A program made the position numbers and the translations under genes. This document shows, piece after piece, positions 17,421 to 25,847 of a DNA stretch of 64,000 bases. Origin of the DNA: Streptomyces sp. DSM 15324 (GTDB lineage Bacteria; Actinomycetota; Actinomycetes; Streptomycetales; Streptomycetaceae). Under the pieces are notes generated by a model. It saw nothing but the letters and a program-made list of their open reading frames with translations, was not told the DNA's origin and ran no database searches. The stretch covers positions 586,700 through 650,699 of the forward strand of contig NZ_KQ949024.1 of assembly GCF_001514285.1 (NCBI RefSeq), given 5' to 3'. Position 1 is the first letter of the stretch. Each line of letters begins with the position of its first letter.

Positions 17421-18613
17421 CACAGGGTGATGCCCGTCTCGATCAGTTCCGCCGTCAGGTCGCCGGAGCTCGCGACCGTCTTCTCCACCAGCTCCTTCAG
17501 CGCGGTCTCGTCCGCGTCGGGGGAGGTGACGACTACCTCGTCCGGGGCCTCCAGCGGGGCTTCCTTGGAGGTGAAGATGTGCACCTGCGAGGGGCCGCCG
17601 AACCGCTCGTGGACCTCGCGGGCCAGGCGCATGGCCATCACGTTGTAGATCTTCCCGGTGTGGTCGAGCGGGTTCTTGCCGGCGGGCGCCTCGATGCTCA
17701 TCGGTCGCATCGGGGTGATGAGGCCGTTGACGCGGTTGCCGCGGCCGACGACACCGACGTCGCCGGTGTCGGCGACGGAGCCGATCGCGGTGAGGTACGG
17801 GCGGCCGTTGCGGTCGGTGGCGTTCATCAGCATCTGCACGTCCTCGATGCCGAGCGAGGCCACGTACGCTTCGAGCTCCCGCTGGATGACGGACTTGCGG
17901 GCCCAGTACTGGTCCATCGTCTCGATGCCGGCCGCGAGGAACGGCATGTTGACGACGAGGCTGAACGTGTTCCGGCGGCGGCTGCCGAAGACCTTGACGT
18001 CCCAGCCGGTGTCGGCGTGGCGCTTCTTGAAGTCGGCGCCGTTGACGAGGTTCTCCAGGCCGAGCACCACCGTCTCCAGGCGCGACAGCGGCGCGTAGCC
18101 GTGCAGCAGGTTGGTGTCGTTGGAGACGAGACCGGGGGCCCGCAGCGGCACCAGGTCGGCCGCGGAGGCCGGCTGGTAGCGCGAGACGCCGCGGCCGGAG
18201 CCCTGGTGGTCGACGATGCCGAGCTCTACCACCAGGTGCCGCTCGGGATCGAAACCGGTGGTGACCTCGGAGAGGACGTCGGCGGCGGCACGGAACATGA
18301 GGTCGTGCACCGGGATCTCGGTGGAGCCGACGCGGTAGGCGCCCTTGCCGAACACCTTGACCCGGTACGGGGCGGTGATCTCGCCCCGCCCGAAATCGAC
18401 GTCGGCGCCCCCGCCGTACAGCGTGACCTTGTCGAACCAGTGATGGGCGACGCCGCCGAACTCCTGCAGACAGTGCTGGGAGTAGTAGCGGGACATGCGC
18501 TCCGCCATGGCGTCGCACATGGTGTCGGGGTGGCCGACGCCCTTGCGCTCGACGAGCTCGTAGGGGAGGTCCTCGACGGTGCGGGAGTCTCGTTCGATCG
18601 ACAGCATGGCCAT
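17417..18613 (-). CDS. Archaeal-type S-adenosylmethionine synthetase
   Basis: This protein of about 398 residues matches the archaeal-type MAT family, not the housekeeping bacterial MetK. Visible blocks are ERKGVGHPDTMCDAMAE near 25, LVSNDTNLLHGYAPLSRLE near 165, GWDVKVFGSRRRNTFSL near 205 and NPLDHTGKIYNVMA near 315. It makes SAM from methionine and ATP. Two ATGs compete (18613 and 18607); a GAGAAGAG purine run sits better spaced for 18607. A second SAM synthetase inside a cluster usually means heavy SAM use or a SAM-derived building block. One methyltransferase is visible at 27187. It is translationally coupled to the NDP-kinase-like gene. Confidence 0.9.
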   Translation of the reverse strand: MAMLSIERDSRTVEDLPYELVERKGVGHPDTMCDAMAERMSRYYSQHCLQEFGGVAHHWFDKVTLYGGGADVDFGRGEITAPYRVKVFGKGAYRVGSTEIPVHDLMFRAAADVLSEVTTGFDPERHLVVELGIVDHQGSGRGVSRYQPASAADLVPLRAPGLVSNDTNLLHGYAPLSRLETVVLGLENLVNGADFKKRHADTGWDVKVFGSRRRNTFSLVVNMPFLAAGIETMDQYWARKSVIQRELEAYVASLGIEDVQMLMNATDRNGRPYLTAIGSVADTGDVGVVGRGNRVNGLITPMRPMSIEAPAGKNPLDHTGKIYNVMAMRLAREVHERFGGPSQVHIFTSKEAPLEAPDEVVVTSPDADETALKELVEKTVASSGDLTAELIETGITLW

Positions 18614-18656
18614 CTCTTCTCGGGTGATGAGGGGGAGGTGGGAGAACGGGGGACGG

Positions 18657-19673
18657 TCAGGCGCGCCAGGGACGCGGTACCCGGCGGGCGGAGGCCCCGT
18701 GGGTGTCGGCCCAGCGCCGGATCGACCGGTACAGCACGTCCCGCGTGTCCGCGACCCGCACGGTGACCTCGAAGGGGTCGATCACCGACAGGTAGCCCTG
18801 GTAGGCGCGGAAGGCGGTCACCTTCAGCACCTGCGCCCGGTCCAGGTACTCCTCGGCGAACGGCAGGTAGAAGCGGTTCCACTGCTGGGGCGTCACGTAC
18901 GGCAGCCGGTCCAGCGGGGTCACGTCGTGCTCGGCGCGCCAGTCGTTCAGGGCCTCGAGGACGGTGTCGAAGGCGTCGCCGACCCGCTGGGCGCCGTCGC
19001 CCCGGCCGAGCACCGACAGCCGGTGCCCCTGCGGTTTACCGGAGTCGAGCAGCCGGATCACGTGCTCGGCGACGTCGTCGGTGCTGACGATGTCCAGCAG
19101 GCCCTTCTCCTCCGCGACGAGCGCGGGCACGGCGCCGTTGCACATCGCCGCGGGCAGCCAGAAGAAGCCGCTGTAGCGGTCGAGCGCGCCGTCCGCCCGG
19201 GAGCCCATGACGATCGGGAAGCGCACGATGTCGGCGCCGTCCCGCTCGGCGTTGACGATCCGCTCGGCATGCGCCTTGGACCACTCGTAGGAGTTGCGGT
19301 AGGCGTCGCGCGAGGGTGAGGTGATGTCGCCGTGAAGGCCCGTGACGAAGGACGAGGACAGGTGGACGAAGTGGGTCTCGGGGCCGGCCAGGGAGAGCAC
19401 CGCGCGCAACGGCACGACGTTGGCGTCCTCGGCGTCCTCGTCGGGGAGGTTCCAGCGGGTGTCGGCGGCGCAGTGGACGACGGTGTCCCAGGGGCCGCGC
19501 AGCTCCTGCGGTGGCTCCTCCGTGCCGATGTGCCAGGCGGAGTGGTGCTCCCCCTCGCCGCCGCGGCGGCTGACACCGTGCGGTGTGTGGCCGACCGCCC
19601 GCAGCGCGCGCATGACGGCGCTGCCGACGGCCCCCGTGGCTCCGGTGACCAGGATCCTCGCGGGCACGGTCAC
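18657..19673 (-). CDS. Extended SDR / NAD-dependent epimerase-like reductase
   Basis: This 338-residue protein starts at GTG 19673, overlapping the SRPBCC stop (GTGA). Rossmann motif TGATGAVG lies near residue 10, followed by HLSSSFVTGL and the catalytic pair in YEWSKAHAER. The C-terminal third (YVTPQQWNRFYLPFAEEYLD) is reminiscent of male-sterility/thioester-reductase-like proteins. It could reduce or epimerise a pathway intermediate; a carrier-bound substrate is possible because the cluster has several free carrier domains. It sits between SRPBCC and SAM synthetase in the operon. Confidence 0.7.
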   Translation of the reverse strand: MTVPARILVTGATGAVGSAVMRALRAVGHTPHGVSRRGGEGEHHSAWHIGTEEPPQELRGPWDTVVHCAADTRWNLPDEDAEDANVVPLRAVLSLAGPETHFVHLSSSFVTGLHGDITSPSRDAYRNSYEWSKAHAERIVNAERDGADIVRFPIVMGSRADGALDRYSGFFWLPAAMCNGAVPALVAEEKGLLDIVSTDDVAEHVIRLLDSGKPQGHRLSVLGRGDGAQRVGDAFDTVLEALNDWRAEHDVTPLDRLPYVTPQQWNRFYLPFAEEYLDRAQVLKVTAFRAYQGYLSVIDPFEVTVRVADTRDVLYRSIRRWADTHGASARRVPRPWRA

Positions 19674-20116
19674 GAGACCGCCGTGATCCGCCGCTCGATG
19701 GCGTGCAGCATGTGCTCGGCGTTCTCCCGCAGTGCCTTGGTGGCGACGGGGTTGAGCATGTCGGCGAGGAGCGGGATGCCTATCTCGAAGTCGACGACGA
19801 AGGTGACGACCGAGGTGTCGTCGCCGGTGTCCTCGACGCGCCAGTACCCGTTGAAGACGTCGAGGTCCCCGGAGACCTGGTCGAAGGACATGACCCTCGC
19901 GTCGTGGTCGAGCGTGTCGGCCTCGATCCACTCCAGGACCGAACCCTTGAGCAGGACGGACCACTCACTGGTACGGGCCCCGGTGTCGGTCTCGCCGATC
20001 ACGGTGACCGACTCGACGTTCTCCATGTAGGCGGCGTAGTCCTCGAGGCGGGTGACGGCCGTCCAGGCCTCGGCCGCCGGGGCCTTGATCGGCAGGTTGA
20101 CCTCGACATGCGGCAT
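19670..20116 (-). CDS. SRPBCC-fold protein (COQ10/polyketide-cyclase-like)
   Basis: This 148-residue protein starts at ATG 20116. The pattern PHVEVNLPIKAPAAEAWTAV, followed by LEDYAAYMENVESVTVI and ending in a long amphipathic helix (VATKALRENAEHMLHAIERR), is typical of START/SRPBCC ligand-binding folds. Members bind hydrophobic molecules or act as cyclases/aromatases. No catalytic residues can be assigned. The gene is 66 bp after the acyl-CoA dehydrogenase and overlaps the next SDR. Confidence 0.75.
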   Translation of the reverse strand: MPHVEVNLPIKAPAAEAWTAVTRLEDYAAYMENVESVTVIGETDTGARTSEWSVLLKGSVLEWIEADTLDHDARVMSFDQVSGDLDVFNGYWRVEDTGDDTSVVTFVVDFEIGIPLLADMLNPVATKALRENAEHMLHAIERRITAVS

Positions 20117-20182
20117 GGTGGTGTGTCTCCTTGTCTGGTGCCCGGGGTGGGTTCCGTGGCGTCCGGCGGCAGCGGCCGGGCG

Positions 20183-21352
20183 TCAGTCGGCCGGGTCGAA
20201 GGTGATCTCACGCCCGGTTCCGAAGCTGCCGACGACCTCGTCGCAGACCAGGAGGGACGGTGGGTGGTGGTGGGCGGCAAGCGAGTCGAGCGCGAGCCCG
20301 GCCTCCTGCTGTCCGCGCCCGTAGAGGCGGCTGCCGACGACCGGGGTGAGGAGGGACACCACCCGGTCGCGGGTGTCGCTGAGGGTGGCGCGCAGGCCCA
20401 CCGCGGCCGCCATGGCCGCCGCTCCGTCCAGGGTGCCGCTGTCGATGTCCGCGGCGAGCTGGCGGCAGGCGCTGCCGAGGGTCAGCAGTTCGCGGGTGGC
20501 GCGGCCGAGCAGGGCGGTGCGCGGGCCGAAACGCCGCGAGGCGTTCACACCGTGGTACGCCGTGTCCAGCAGGCCGCTGAGGACACCGTGGTACGTGGCG
20601 GTCAGCAGCACCGAGAACCAGGCCATGCCGTGGGTGACGTTCTCGTCGATGACGTCGGCGGGGCCGCGGTGGAAGACGAGCCGGTCGTCGACCTCGACGT
20701 CGCGCAGGACCAGCCGGGCGGTGTCGGACTCCCGCATGCCGAGCGAGGGCCAGTCCCCCTCGGCGTCCAGTCCGGGCGAACTGCTCGGGATCAGGGCGAG
20801 GATGGTCTCGTCGGTGCCGGTGACGCGGGCCGTCAGGCAGACCAGGGTGGCTGTGGTGGCCAGCGAGCAGGGGTACTTGACGCCGCTGACGCGGTAGCCC
20901 TTCTCCGTCGGGACGGCCTCGGAGCGGCTGGTCATGAAGTTGGGGCTGCCGCCGGGCTCGGCGAACGCGGACGCCACGAGGGCGCCGGAGCGTGCGATGC
21001 CCTCCAGCAGCATCCACGTGGTGTCGCGGTGCCGTCCGAAGTAGTCGACCATCAGGCCGACCGTGAAGGCGTGCATGTTCAGGGCGACCGCGGCGGAGGG
21101 GTCGAGCCTGCCGAGCGTGCGCTGCGCCGCGGCCGTCTCGGCCAGGTTCGCGCCGGCGCCGCCGAGGTCCTCGGGGATCGGCAGCGCGGCGTATCCGCCC
21201 GCGGCGAGGTCCTTGATGCGTTCGGTGCCGGTGACTCCCTCGCGGAGCGGGGGCGGTGTCCACGCCGTGCTCCAGCCGGCGTCCAGCAGAGCCCGGTGCG
21301 GCGGCACGCCGTCGTCGGGGTGTCCTGCCGTGTTCTCGGCAGCCGTGCCCAT
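20183..21352 (-). CDS. Acyl-CoA dehydrogenase-like flavoprotein 1
   Basis: This 389-residue protein starts at ATG 21352, the first gene of the operon running to 14805. Fold landmarks are the helical N-terminus (YAALPIPEDLGGAGANLAET), a central beta domain (ASAFAEPGGSPNFM; PCSLATTATLVCLTARVTG), and a C-terminal four-helix bundle (FSVLLTATYHGVLSGLLDTA). The family oxidises or hydroxylates acyl thioesters with FAD. It could act on a carrier-bound acyl or aminoacyl group. It is one of three such enzymes in this window. A promoter candidate lies upstream: on the minus strand TGAACT, 17 bp, TAGAGT. Confidence 0.8.
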   Translation of the reverse strand: MGTAAENTAGHPDDGVPPHRALLDAGWSTAWTPPPLREGVTGTERIKDLAAGGYAALPIPEDLGGAGANLAETAAAQRTLGRLDPSAAVALNMHAFTVGLMVDYFGRHRDTTWMLLEGIARSGALVASAFAEPGGSPNFMTSRSEAVPTEKGYRVSGVKYPCSLATTATLVCLTARVTGTDETILALIPSSSPGLDAEGDWPSLGMRESDTARLVLRDVEVDDRLVFHRGPADVIDENVTHGMAWFSVLLTATYHGVLSGLLDTAYHGVNASRRFGPRTALLGRATRELLTLGSACRQLAADIDSGTLDGAAAMAAAVGLRATLSDTRDRVVSLLTPVVGSRLYGRGQQEAGLALDSLAAHHHPPSLLVCDEVVGSFGTGREITFDPAD

Positions 21353-21541
21353 GGTTCTCCCTTCGCTCGTCCCGGACCGGCCGGCCCGGTGGCCCGCGTG
21401 CCCGGCTCGCCGTGACGGATCGACTCTAGGCAGCGGGGACGCCGTAGTTCAGCGGGTGTTTCTTTGTGCGGAACGCGAGATCGCGCGGATGCGGCCCGGC
21501 CGGTCGTCACAGGTCCGGCACGGGCCTCGCCCGGCCCGTCG

Positions 21542-22195
21542 TCACAGATCGAGCAGAGTGAAGAACGCGTCCGGCACGGGAGCACCGGGCGTCACGAGGA
21601 CGGTGTCCCAGCCGAGGGCCGCGGCGGGTACGAGGTCGAGTTCGGCCGAGTCGCCCACCATCACCCGGCGCTCGAAGTCGCCCTCGCCGATCTGCCGGAA
21701 CGCGCGGGCGTCGGGCTTCTTCGGGCCGCCGTCGGCGGTGAACAGTCCCCGGTCGAAGATGTCGGGCGCCCCGGCCTGGCGCAGCAGATCCCACATCAGG
21801 GTGCCGGGCAGGTAGCAGTTGGACAGGAGCCGGAGCGTGTGGCCCGCCTCGTGCGCCCGGCGCGCGGCCTTCGCGACCGGCGCGCACAGCACGTAGCCGT
21901 CGGGGTCGGCGCAGCCCAGCGCCCGCCACAGGGCCCCCTCCACCGCGGCCCGCTCCCGGACGGCGCCCTGGGCGCGCAGCGCGCCCTCCATCAGGTCGAG
22001 GGTCGCGGGCTGCGAGGCGTCCGGGTCCGTCATGGCCTCGTACAGGGTGCCGTACACGGTGTGTACGACGACGCCGGCGGACCTGGTGTCCAGCTCGAGC
22101 GCGTCGGCGAGGACGACGGTGAATCGTTCCGGACCCGGCAGCGGCCGGGACGTGACCAGGGTGTCGAAACAGTCGAAGACGACGAGCGCGGACAT
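21542..22195 (-). CDS. HAD-superfamily hydrolase
   Basis: This 217-residue protein starts at ATG 22195. HAD motif I is VFDCFDTLV with nucleophile Asp8. Motif II-like SNCYLPGTL is near 120, and the motif III/IV region is KKPDARAFRQI then VMVGDSAELDLVPAAALGWD. The cap is helical (C1 type). It probably dephosphorylates a small metabolite. A phosphatase is needed after inositol-1-phosphate synthase, and both this enzyme and the PHP protein are candidates. It ends the exporter operon, 44 bp after the permease gene. Confidence 0.8.
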   Translation of the reverse strand: MSALVVFDCFDTLVTSRPLPGPERFTVVLADALELDTRSAGVVVHTVYGTLYEAMTDPDASQPATLDLMEGALRAQGAVRERAAVEGALWRALGCADPDGYVLCAPVAKAARRAHEAGHTLRLLSNCYLPGTLMWDLLRQAGAPDIFDRGLFTADGGPKKPDARAFRQIGEGDFERRVMVGDSAELDLVPAAALGWDTVLVTPGAPVPDAFFTLLDL

Positions 22196-22239
22196 GGGTC
22201 TCCCTCTCTGACGGCGTCCCGGATCCGGCGGCGTACCGC

Positions 22240-23025
22240 TCAGGACCAGGAGAGTTTGCGGTGGTCGGCCCGGAAGAAGACGAGGGTGACGACGGTGAGG
22301 CCGGCCGTGAAGGCGCACAGGACACCCGCCGGGAGCAGGACGTCCGCGACCCCGCCGCCGCGCAGGATGACCTCGTTGAAGCCGCGCATCGCCCAGTAGC
22401 TGGGCACGGCGGGAGCGAAGGGCTCCGCCCAGTCCGGCATCGCCGACTGGGGGGTCAGGGCGCCACCGAGTCCCGCGAAGACCAGGGCCAGGAGGTTGGC
22501 GATGACGCTGAGCTGGGAGATCGTGCGACACAGCGCGACCAGCGCCATGCCCACCATGACCACGCAGAGCGCCAGCGGCAGCGCCACCACCACCAGGGCG
22601 AGGTAGGAACCCGTCACCCGCAGGTCGAACAGCGCTCCCCCGGCCCCGAAGATGACGGCGAGCTGGAGCACCGCGGCGGCCAGCGGCACGACGATGCGCG
22701 CGGCCAGCAGCTCGACCGGGCGGGCGGTGCTCGCGCGCAGCCGGTCCCAGGTGTTCCAGCCGTGTTCGCGGAACATGGCGAAGCCGACCACGTTCACCAG
22801 GAAGAAGAGGAACATCACCGCCATGCCGGGGACGCCCTGTTCGGCGCCGTTGGCGTCGGCGGCCTCCCCGCCGGCCCGCAGGGCGGCGCGGAACAGCGGC
22901 TGCATGAAGCCCATGATGAGCAGCGGCATGACCGTGCGGACCACCAGGGGCGCGGGGTCGCGCAGCAGCAGCCGGACGTCCTGCCGGACGAGGGCGGTGA
23001 TCCGTGTCAGTGCCCCGTCACGCAT
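22240..23025 (-). CDS. ABC-2 type exporter permease
   Basis: This 261-residue membrane protein starts at ATG 23025, overlapping the ATPase gene by 8 bp. It has six hydrophobic segments, for example LVVRTVMPLLIMGFM, AVMFLFFLVNVVGFAMF, LALVVVALPLALCVVMVGMA and VIANLLALVFAGLGGAL. The cytoplasmic motif EHGWNTWDRLRASTARPVEL is the typical coupling region of ABC-2 drug exporters. With the upstream ATPase it forms an exporter, likely for the cluster product or a toxic intermediate. Confidence 0.88.
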   Translation of the reverse strand: MRDGALTRITALVRQDVRLLLRDPAPLVVRTVMPLLIMGFMQPLFRAALRAGGEAADANGAEQGVPGMAVMFLFFLVNVVGFAMFREHGWNTWDRLRASTARPVELLAARIVVPLAAAVLQLAVIFGAGGALFDLRVTGSYLALVVVALPLALCVVMVGMALVALCRTISQLSVIANLLALVFAGLGGALTPQSAMPDWAEPFAPAVPSYWAMRGFNEVILRGGGVADVLLPAGVLCAFTAGLTVVTLVFFRADHRKLSWS

Positions 23026-24019
23026 GCTGTTCCGCCTCGATCCTGTCCGTGCTCGCGTGGTCTTCCCCGTTGTCGCTGTGCTGTCCTGCGGTGAGTCTGA
23101 GGAAGACGTTGTCGAGGCTGGGCCGGACGACGCGCAGGGCGGACAGCCGGGCGGCGGCGTCGCCCAGGGCGGCCAGCACCTGGGCCGTGACCAGGTGGGG
23201 CTGTTCCACCCGGACGAGGAGCGTGTCGCCCTGACGGGTCACCGGCCAGGGCAGGTCGAGTTCGGGAGGCGCGCCGGAGAAGACCAGTTCCACGGCGCTG
23301 TCGCCGTGCCGCCGGACCAGTTCGTCGACGGAGCCGCGGGCGATGATCCGCCCCCGGTGCAGGACCGCCACGTCCGCGGCGAGGTCCTCGATCTCGGGGA
23401 GGTAGTGCGTGGAGTAGCAGACGGCGGTGCCCTGCGCGGCCAGCTCCCGTACGTGGGCGACGAGGCGGGCCCGGGTCTCCACGTCGACACCCGCGGTGGG
23501 CTCGTCGAGAAGCACCAGGCGCGGCCGGTGGATCAGTGCCATCGCGGTGTGCACACGGCGCTGCTGGCCGCCGGAGAGCCGGGACGCGGGGCGGTCCATC
23601 AGTTCGGTGAGCGCGAGGGGTTCGGCGACCTCCTCGGTGCGCCGCCGGGCCTCCTTGCCGCGCAGACCGGCCAGTTCGGCGAAGAACTGGAGGTTCTGCC
23701 GTACCGTCAGAGGCGGGTAGATACCCAGTTCCTGCGGGGCCAGGCCGAGTTCGCGGCGGGCCCGGCGCGGATGCCGCGTCACGGAGTGCCCCAGCACCTC
23801 GATCTCCCCGGCGTCCGGCCGCACCAGGCCCGCGACCAGGGACATCAGCGTGGTCTTGCCCGCGCCGTTGTGTCCCAGCAGGCCCACGATCATGCCCTCG
23901 GCGATCTCCAGGTCGACGTGGTCGAGGGCGATCGTGCCGCCGTAGCTCTTGCCGGCTCCGCGCACGGAGAGGGCCGGTGGCCGGTCCGGGGCACGGACCG
24001 GCCCCGCATCAGTCGGCAC
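23018..24019 (-). CDS. ABC exporter ATP-binding subunit
   Basis: This 333-residue protein starts at GTG 24019, inside the end of the upstream gene (11-bp overlap). It has Walker A GHNGAGKTT, Q-loop LAPQELGIYPPL, signature RLSGGQQRR, Walker B LVLLDEPTAGVD and switch His STHYLPE. The C-terminal 90 residues are the regulatory extension common in DrrA-type drug exporters. Partner of the ABC-2 permease. Its place next to the nucleotidyltransferase pair suggests a joint self-protection or export unit. Confidence 0.92.
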   Translation of the reverse strand: MPTDAGPVRAPDRPPALSVRGAGKSYGGTIALDHVDLEIAEGMIVGLLGHNGAGKTTLMSLVAGLVRPDAGEIEVLGHSVTRHPRRARRELGLAPQELGIYPPLTVRQNLQFFAELAGLRGKEARRRTEEVAEPLALTELMDRPASRLSGGQQRRVHTAMALIHRPRLVLLDEPTAGVDVETRARLVAHVRELAAQGTAVCYSTHYLPEIEDLAADVAVLHRGRIIARGSVDELVRRHGDSAVELVFSGAPPELDLPWPVTRQGDTLLVRVEQPHLVTAQVLAALGDAAARLSALRVVRPSLDNVFLRLTAGQHSDNGEDHASTDRIEAEQHA

Positions 24020-24569
24020 GGCGCGTCCAGGCGTCCGGCAGCAGCGGGGGCAGACCGACGCGGTCCATCAGAGGCTGCCAGGTACGGGCGAGTTTGAAGC
24101 CCTTCATCATGCCGCTGCCGGACCGGACGTCGGGCAGCGGTTCGGTGTACCCGAGCTGCGCCTCGGTCTCCGCGAGGTGGTCGCGCAGCCGCTGGAGCCA
24201 CGCCTCACCGCGCTCACCGGCCGCGTCCAGCCCCTCGGAGGCGAGCGCCGTCCCGGCCTCCGCCTCCTCGACGGGAAGACCGGCGAACGGATCGAAGGCG
24301 GCCTCGTCGTGGCCGTACATCAGCTCACCCTCGGTGCGCAGCCCGCGGATCGACAGCGACAGCTGGATCAGGTCGTACGCCATGAGGACGGCGACCTCGC
24401 CCTGTCCGGCGGCGACGGCGCCCTCGACGTCCTCCAGGCGGGCCCGGCAGCCCAGGAGGAGACGGGCGGCGCCGTGGCCGCGGAAGGTGAGCAGCCGCCG
24501 GAGGTCGGCGGACGCGTCGGCGGGACCGGTGGCCGTACCGCCGGTCACGGTCGTGGGGGAATGCGTCAC
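24009..24569 (-). CDS. Helical partner of the nucleotidyltransferase, HEPN-like (tentative)
   Basis: This 186-residue protein starts at GTG 24569, overlapping the nucleotidyltransferase stop (GTGA). It is predicted all-helical. The segment GQGEVAVLMAYDLIQLSLSI resembles the substrate-binding helices of HEPN/KNTase C-terminal domains, but the RX4-6H nuclease motif is not visible. It is conserved in arrangement with the NT gene upstream, as in MNT-HEPN pairs. In this setting it may instead give substrate specificity to the transferase, as the C-terminal domain does in kanamycin nucleotidyltransferase. Family identity is tentative. Confidence 0.5.
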   Translation of the reverse strand: MTHSPTTVTGGTATGPADASADLRRLLTFRGHGAARLLLGCRARLEDVEGAVAAGQGEVAVLMAYDLIQLSLSIRGLRTEGELMYGHDEAAFDPFAGLPVEEAEAGTALASEGLDAAGERGEAWLQRLRDHLAETEAQLGYTEPLPDVRSGSGMMKGFKLARTWQPLMDRVGLPPLLPDAWTRRAD

Positions 24570-25606
24570 GCGGGAACCTCCGGAGCCGGGTGGGCGACAC
24601 CGAGCCACACCATGTTGTGCGTGAAGAGCGGAAGAAGATCCTCGGGGGGTGAGGTGCCGGCCGGCCCCGACCAGACGACGCCGTCGCTGTCGGCGGCCGG
24701 CAGGCCGAGCCGCCGTACCTCCAGGGCCCGCAGCTGCCAGCGGTCCACGACCGTGCGGTCGTCCAGTTCCATGGCCCCGGCGCCGGTGGCCCAGCGCAGC
24801 ACGGTGTGCAGCGTCCCGGCGGGACCGACGAGCCGTTCGACGGCGTCGAGGCAGAACGGCACCCGCTCGCGGGGATCGGCGGGCGTCAGGACGGTGCGGA
24901 GCAGCCGCAGGTTCTCGTGGTCGCCGAGCACCTTCAGCTTCTCGCCCGCCCACTTTGCGGCGAAGTACAGTTCCCCGCCGTCGACCGCACGGGCGTTCAG
25001 CGCGGCGACGACCGCCTCGCGGGCCCGGACCGCGGCCGTCAGCGGCTTGGCGTCGAGGAGCCAGCGGGCGGCCTGGGCGAGCCGGTGCGCCTCGACCACC
25101 CACCACTCCCGCAGGACGTCCGCGAGCCACGGCCCGCGCAGCCCCGCATGCCAGACGTCCCAGGGCTCGGCGACCGCGAGGGGCAGTCCGAGGGCGAGCC
25201 GGGAGACGGTGCTGAGGGTACGGCGCCGGTGGTTCCAGGCGTCCTCGGTGACGCTCTCGAAGCGCGGCCACGGCTCGGCGGTCAGCGCGGCGGCACTCGC
25301 CCGGACGGTGCTCGCCCGGCGGATGCCGATGTCGATCAGTGTGCCGTGCTCGTGGGACTGGATGGGGAAGCGCTTGAGATTCTCGTTCTCGACGAGCACC
25401 AGGAGATCGAGGTCGCTGCGGACGTTGCCGAAGCCCGCGAGCACCGACCCCGCGGCGACCGCGAGGGCCGGCGTCCCCATGCCCTGGTCGGCCTCCTTGA
25501 GCACGGCGTCCTTGCTCAGTCCCCGCAGGTCGAGGAAGGCGGCGAGGCGCCTTTCCAGGACATCCGGTTCGGGGAACGCCGCAGCGCCCGGGGAAGTGGT
25601 CTCCAT
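24566..25606 (-). CDS. Nucleotidyltransferase-domain protein (KNTase/MNT-like)
   Basis: This 346-residue protein starts at ATG 25606 behind GAAAGGTG. The nucleotidyltransferase-beta signature is GSVLAGFGNVRSDLDLLV near residue 65, followed by TLIDIGIRR, giving the metal-binding Asp set. The C-terminal half is helical (REAVVAALNARAVDGGELYF, LLRTVLTPADPRERVPF). Such enzymes transfer AMP or another NMP to small molecules or proteins. Near an aminocyclitol cassette, modification of a hydroxyl for masking or resistance is a reasonable guess; antitoxin-like action is the alternative. It is the first gene of the exporter operon and diverges from the aminotransferase. Confidence 0.7.
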   Translation of the reverse strand: METTSPGAAAFPEPDVLERRLAAFLDLRGLSKDAVLKEADQGMGTPALAVAAGSVLAGFGNVRSDLDLLVLVENENLKRFPIQSHEHGTLIDIGIRRASTVRASAAALTAEPWPRFESVTEDAWNHRRRTLSTVSRLALGLPLAVAEPWDVWHAGLRGPWLADVLREWWVVEAHRLAQAARWLLDAKPLTAAVRAREAVVAALNARAVDGGELYFAAKWAGEKLKVLGDHENLRLLRTVLTPADPRERVPFCLDAVERLVGPAGTLHTVLRWATGAGAMELDDRTVVDRWQLRALEVRRLGLPAADSDGVVWSGPAGTSPPEDLLPLFTHNMVWLGVAHPAPEVPA

Positions 25607-25638
25607 GCGTCGGTGCACCTTTCGGATACGGACGGCGA

Positions 25639-25650
25639 GGATGATCATCC
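25639..25650. promoter_or_regulatory. 12-bp perfect palindrome in divergent promoter
   Basis: GGATGATCATCC lies 33 bp upstream of the nucleotidyltransferase start, between divergent operons. It is followed by TGACAAGGGCGTTGTC (a 5-bp dyad). It is a candidate operator for the leftward operon. Confidence 0.4.
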
Positions 25651-25678
25651 TGACAAGGGCGTTGTCCGGGTTCAACGC

Positions 25679-25699
25679 GTGTTCCGGCAGCCGGAACAC
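25679..25699. promoter_or_regulatory. 21-bp palindrome in divergent promoter
   Basis: GTGTTCCGGC and GCCGGAACAC flank a single central A, giving perfect 10-bp arms. It lies about 150 bp before the aminotransferase start. Just after it, TTCACA and TAGAAC spaced 18 bp apart could be the rightward promoter. Arm length and the short spacer fit a dimeric repressor. IclR (28221) is one candidate, but no binding evidence exists. Confidence 0.5.
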
Positions 25700-25847
25700 C
25701 GCTTCACAGGGACGCGCGCGGGGGGCTAGAACCGTGTCCCGACAGCTGCGGACCGTCCGCCCCGCCGACCGGCGGCATTCCCGTGAGGGGCACCGCGTCG
25801 TGCGGTCCGCGATCCGCCGGACCACGGAAGAGGACAAGGCTGCGCAC

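Noticed and set aside
24009..25606. Classic MNT-HEPN toxin-antitoxin module
   Set aside because: The RX4-6H nuclease motif is not visible in the helical protein, and the pair is embedded in an exporter operon; kept only as HEPN-like.
23949..25847. Upstream extension of the aminotransferase frame
   Set aside because: The extension runs antisense through the nucleotidyltransferase pair; homology to class III aminotransferases starts just after ATG 25848.
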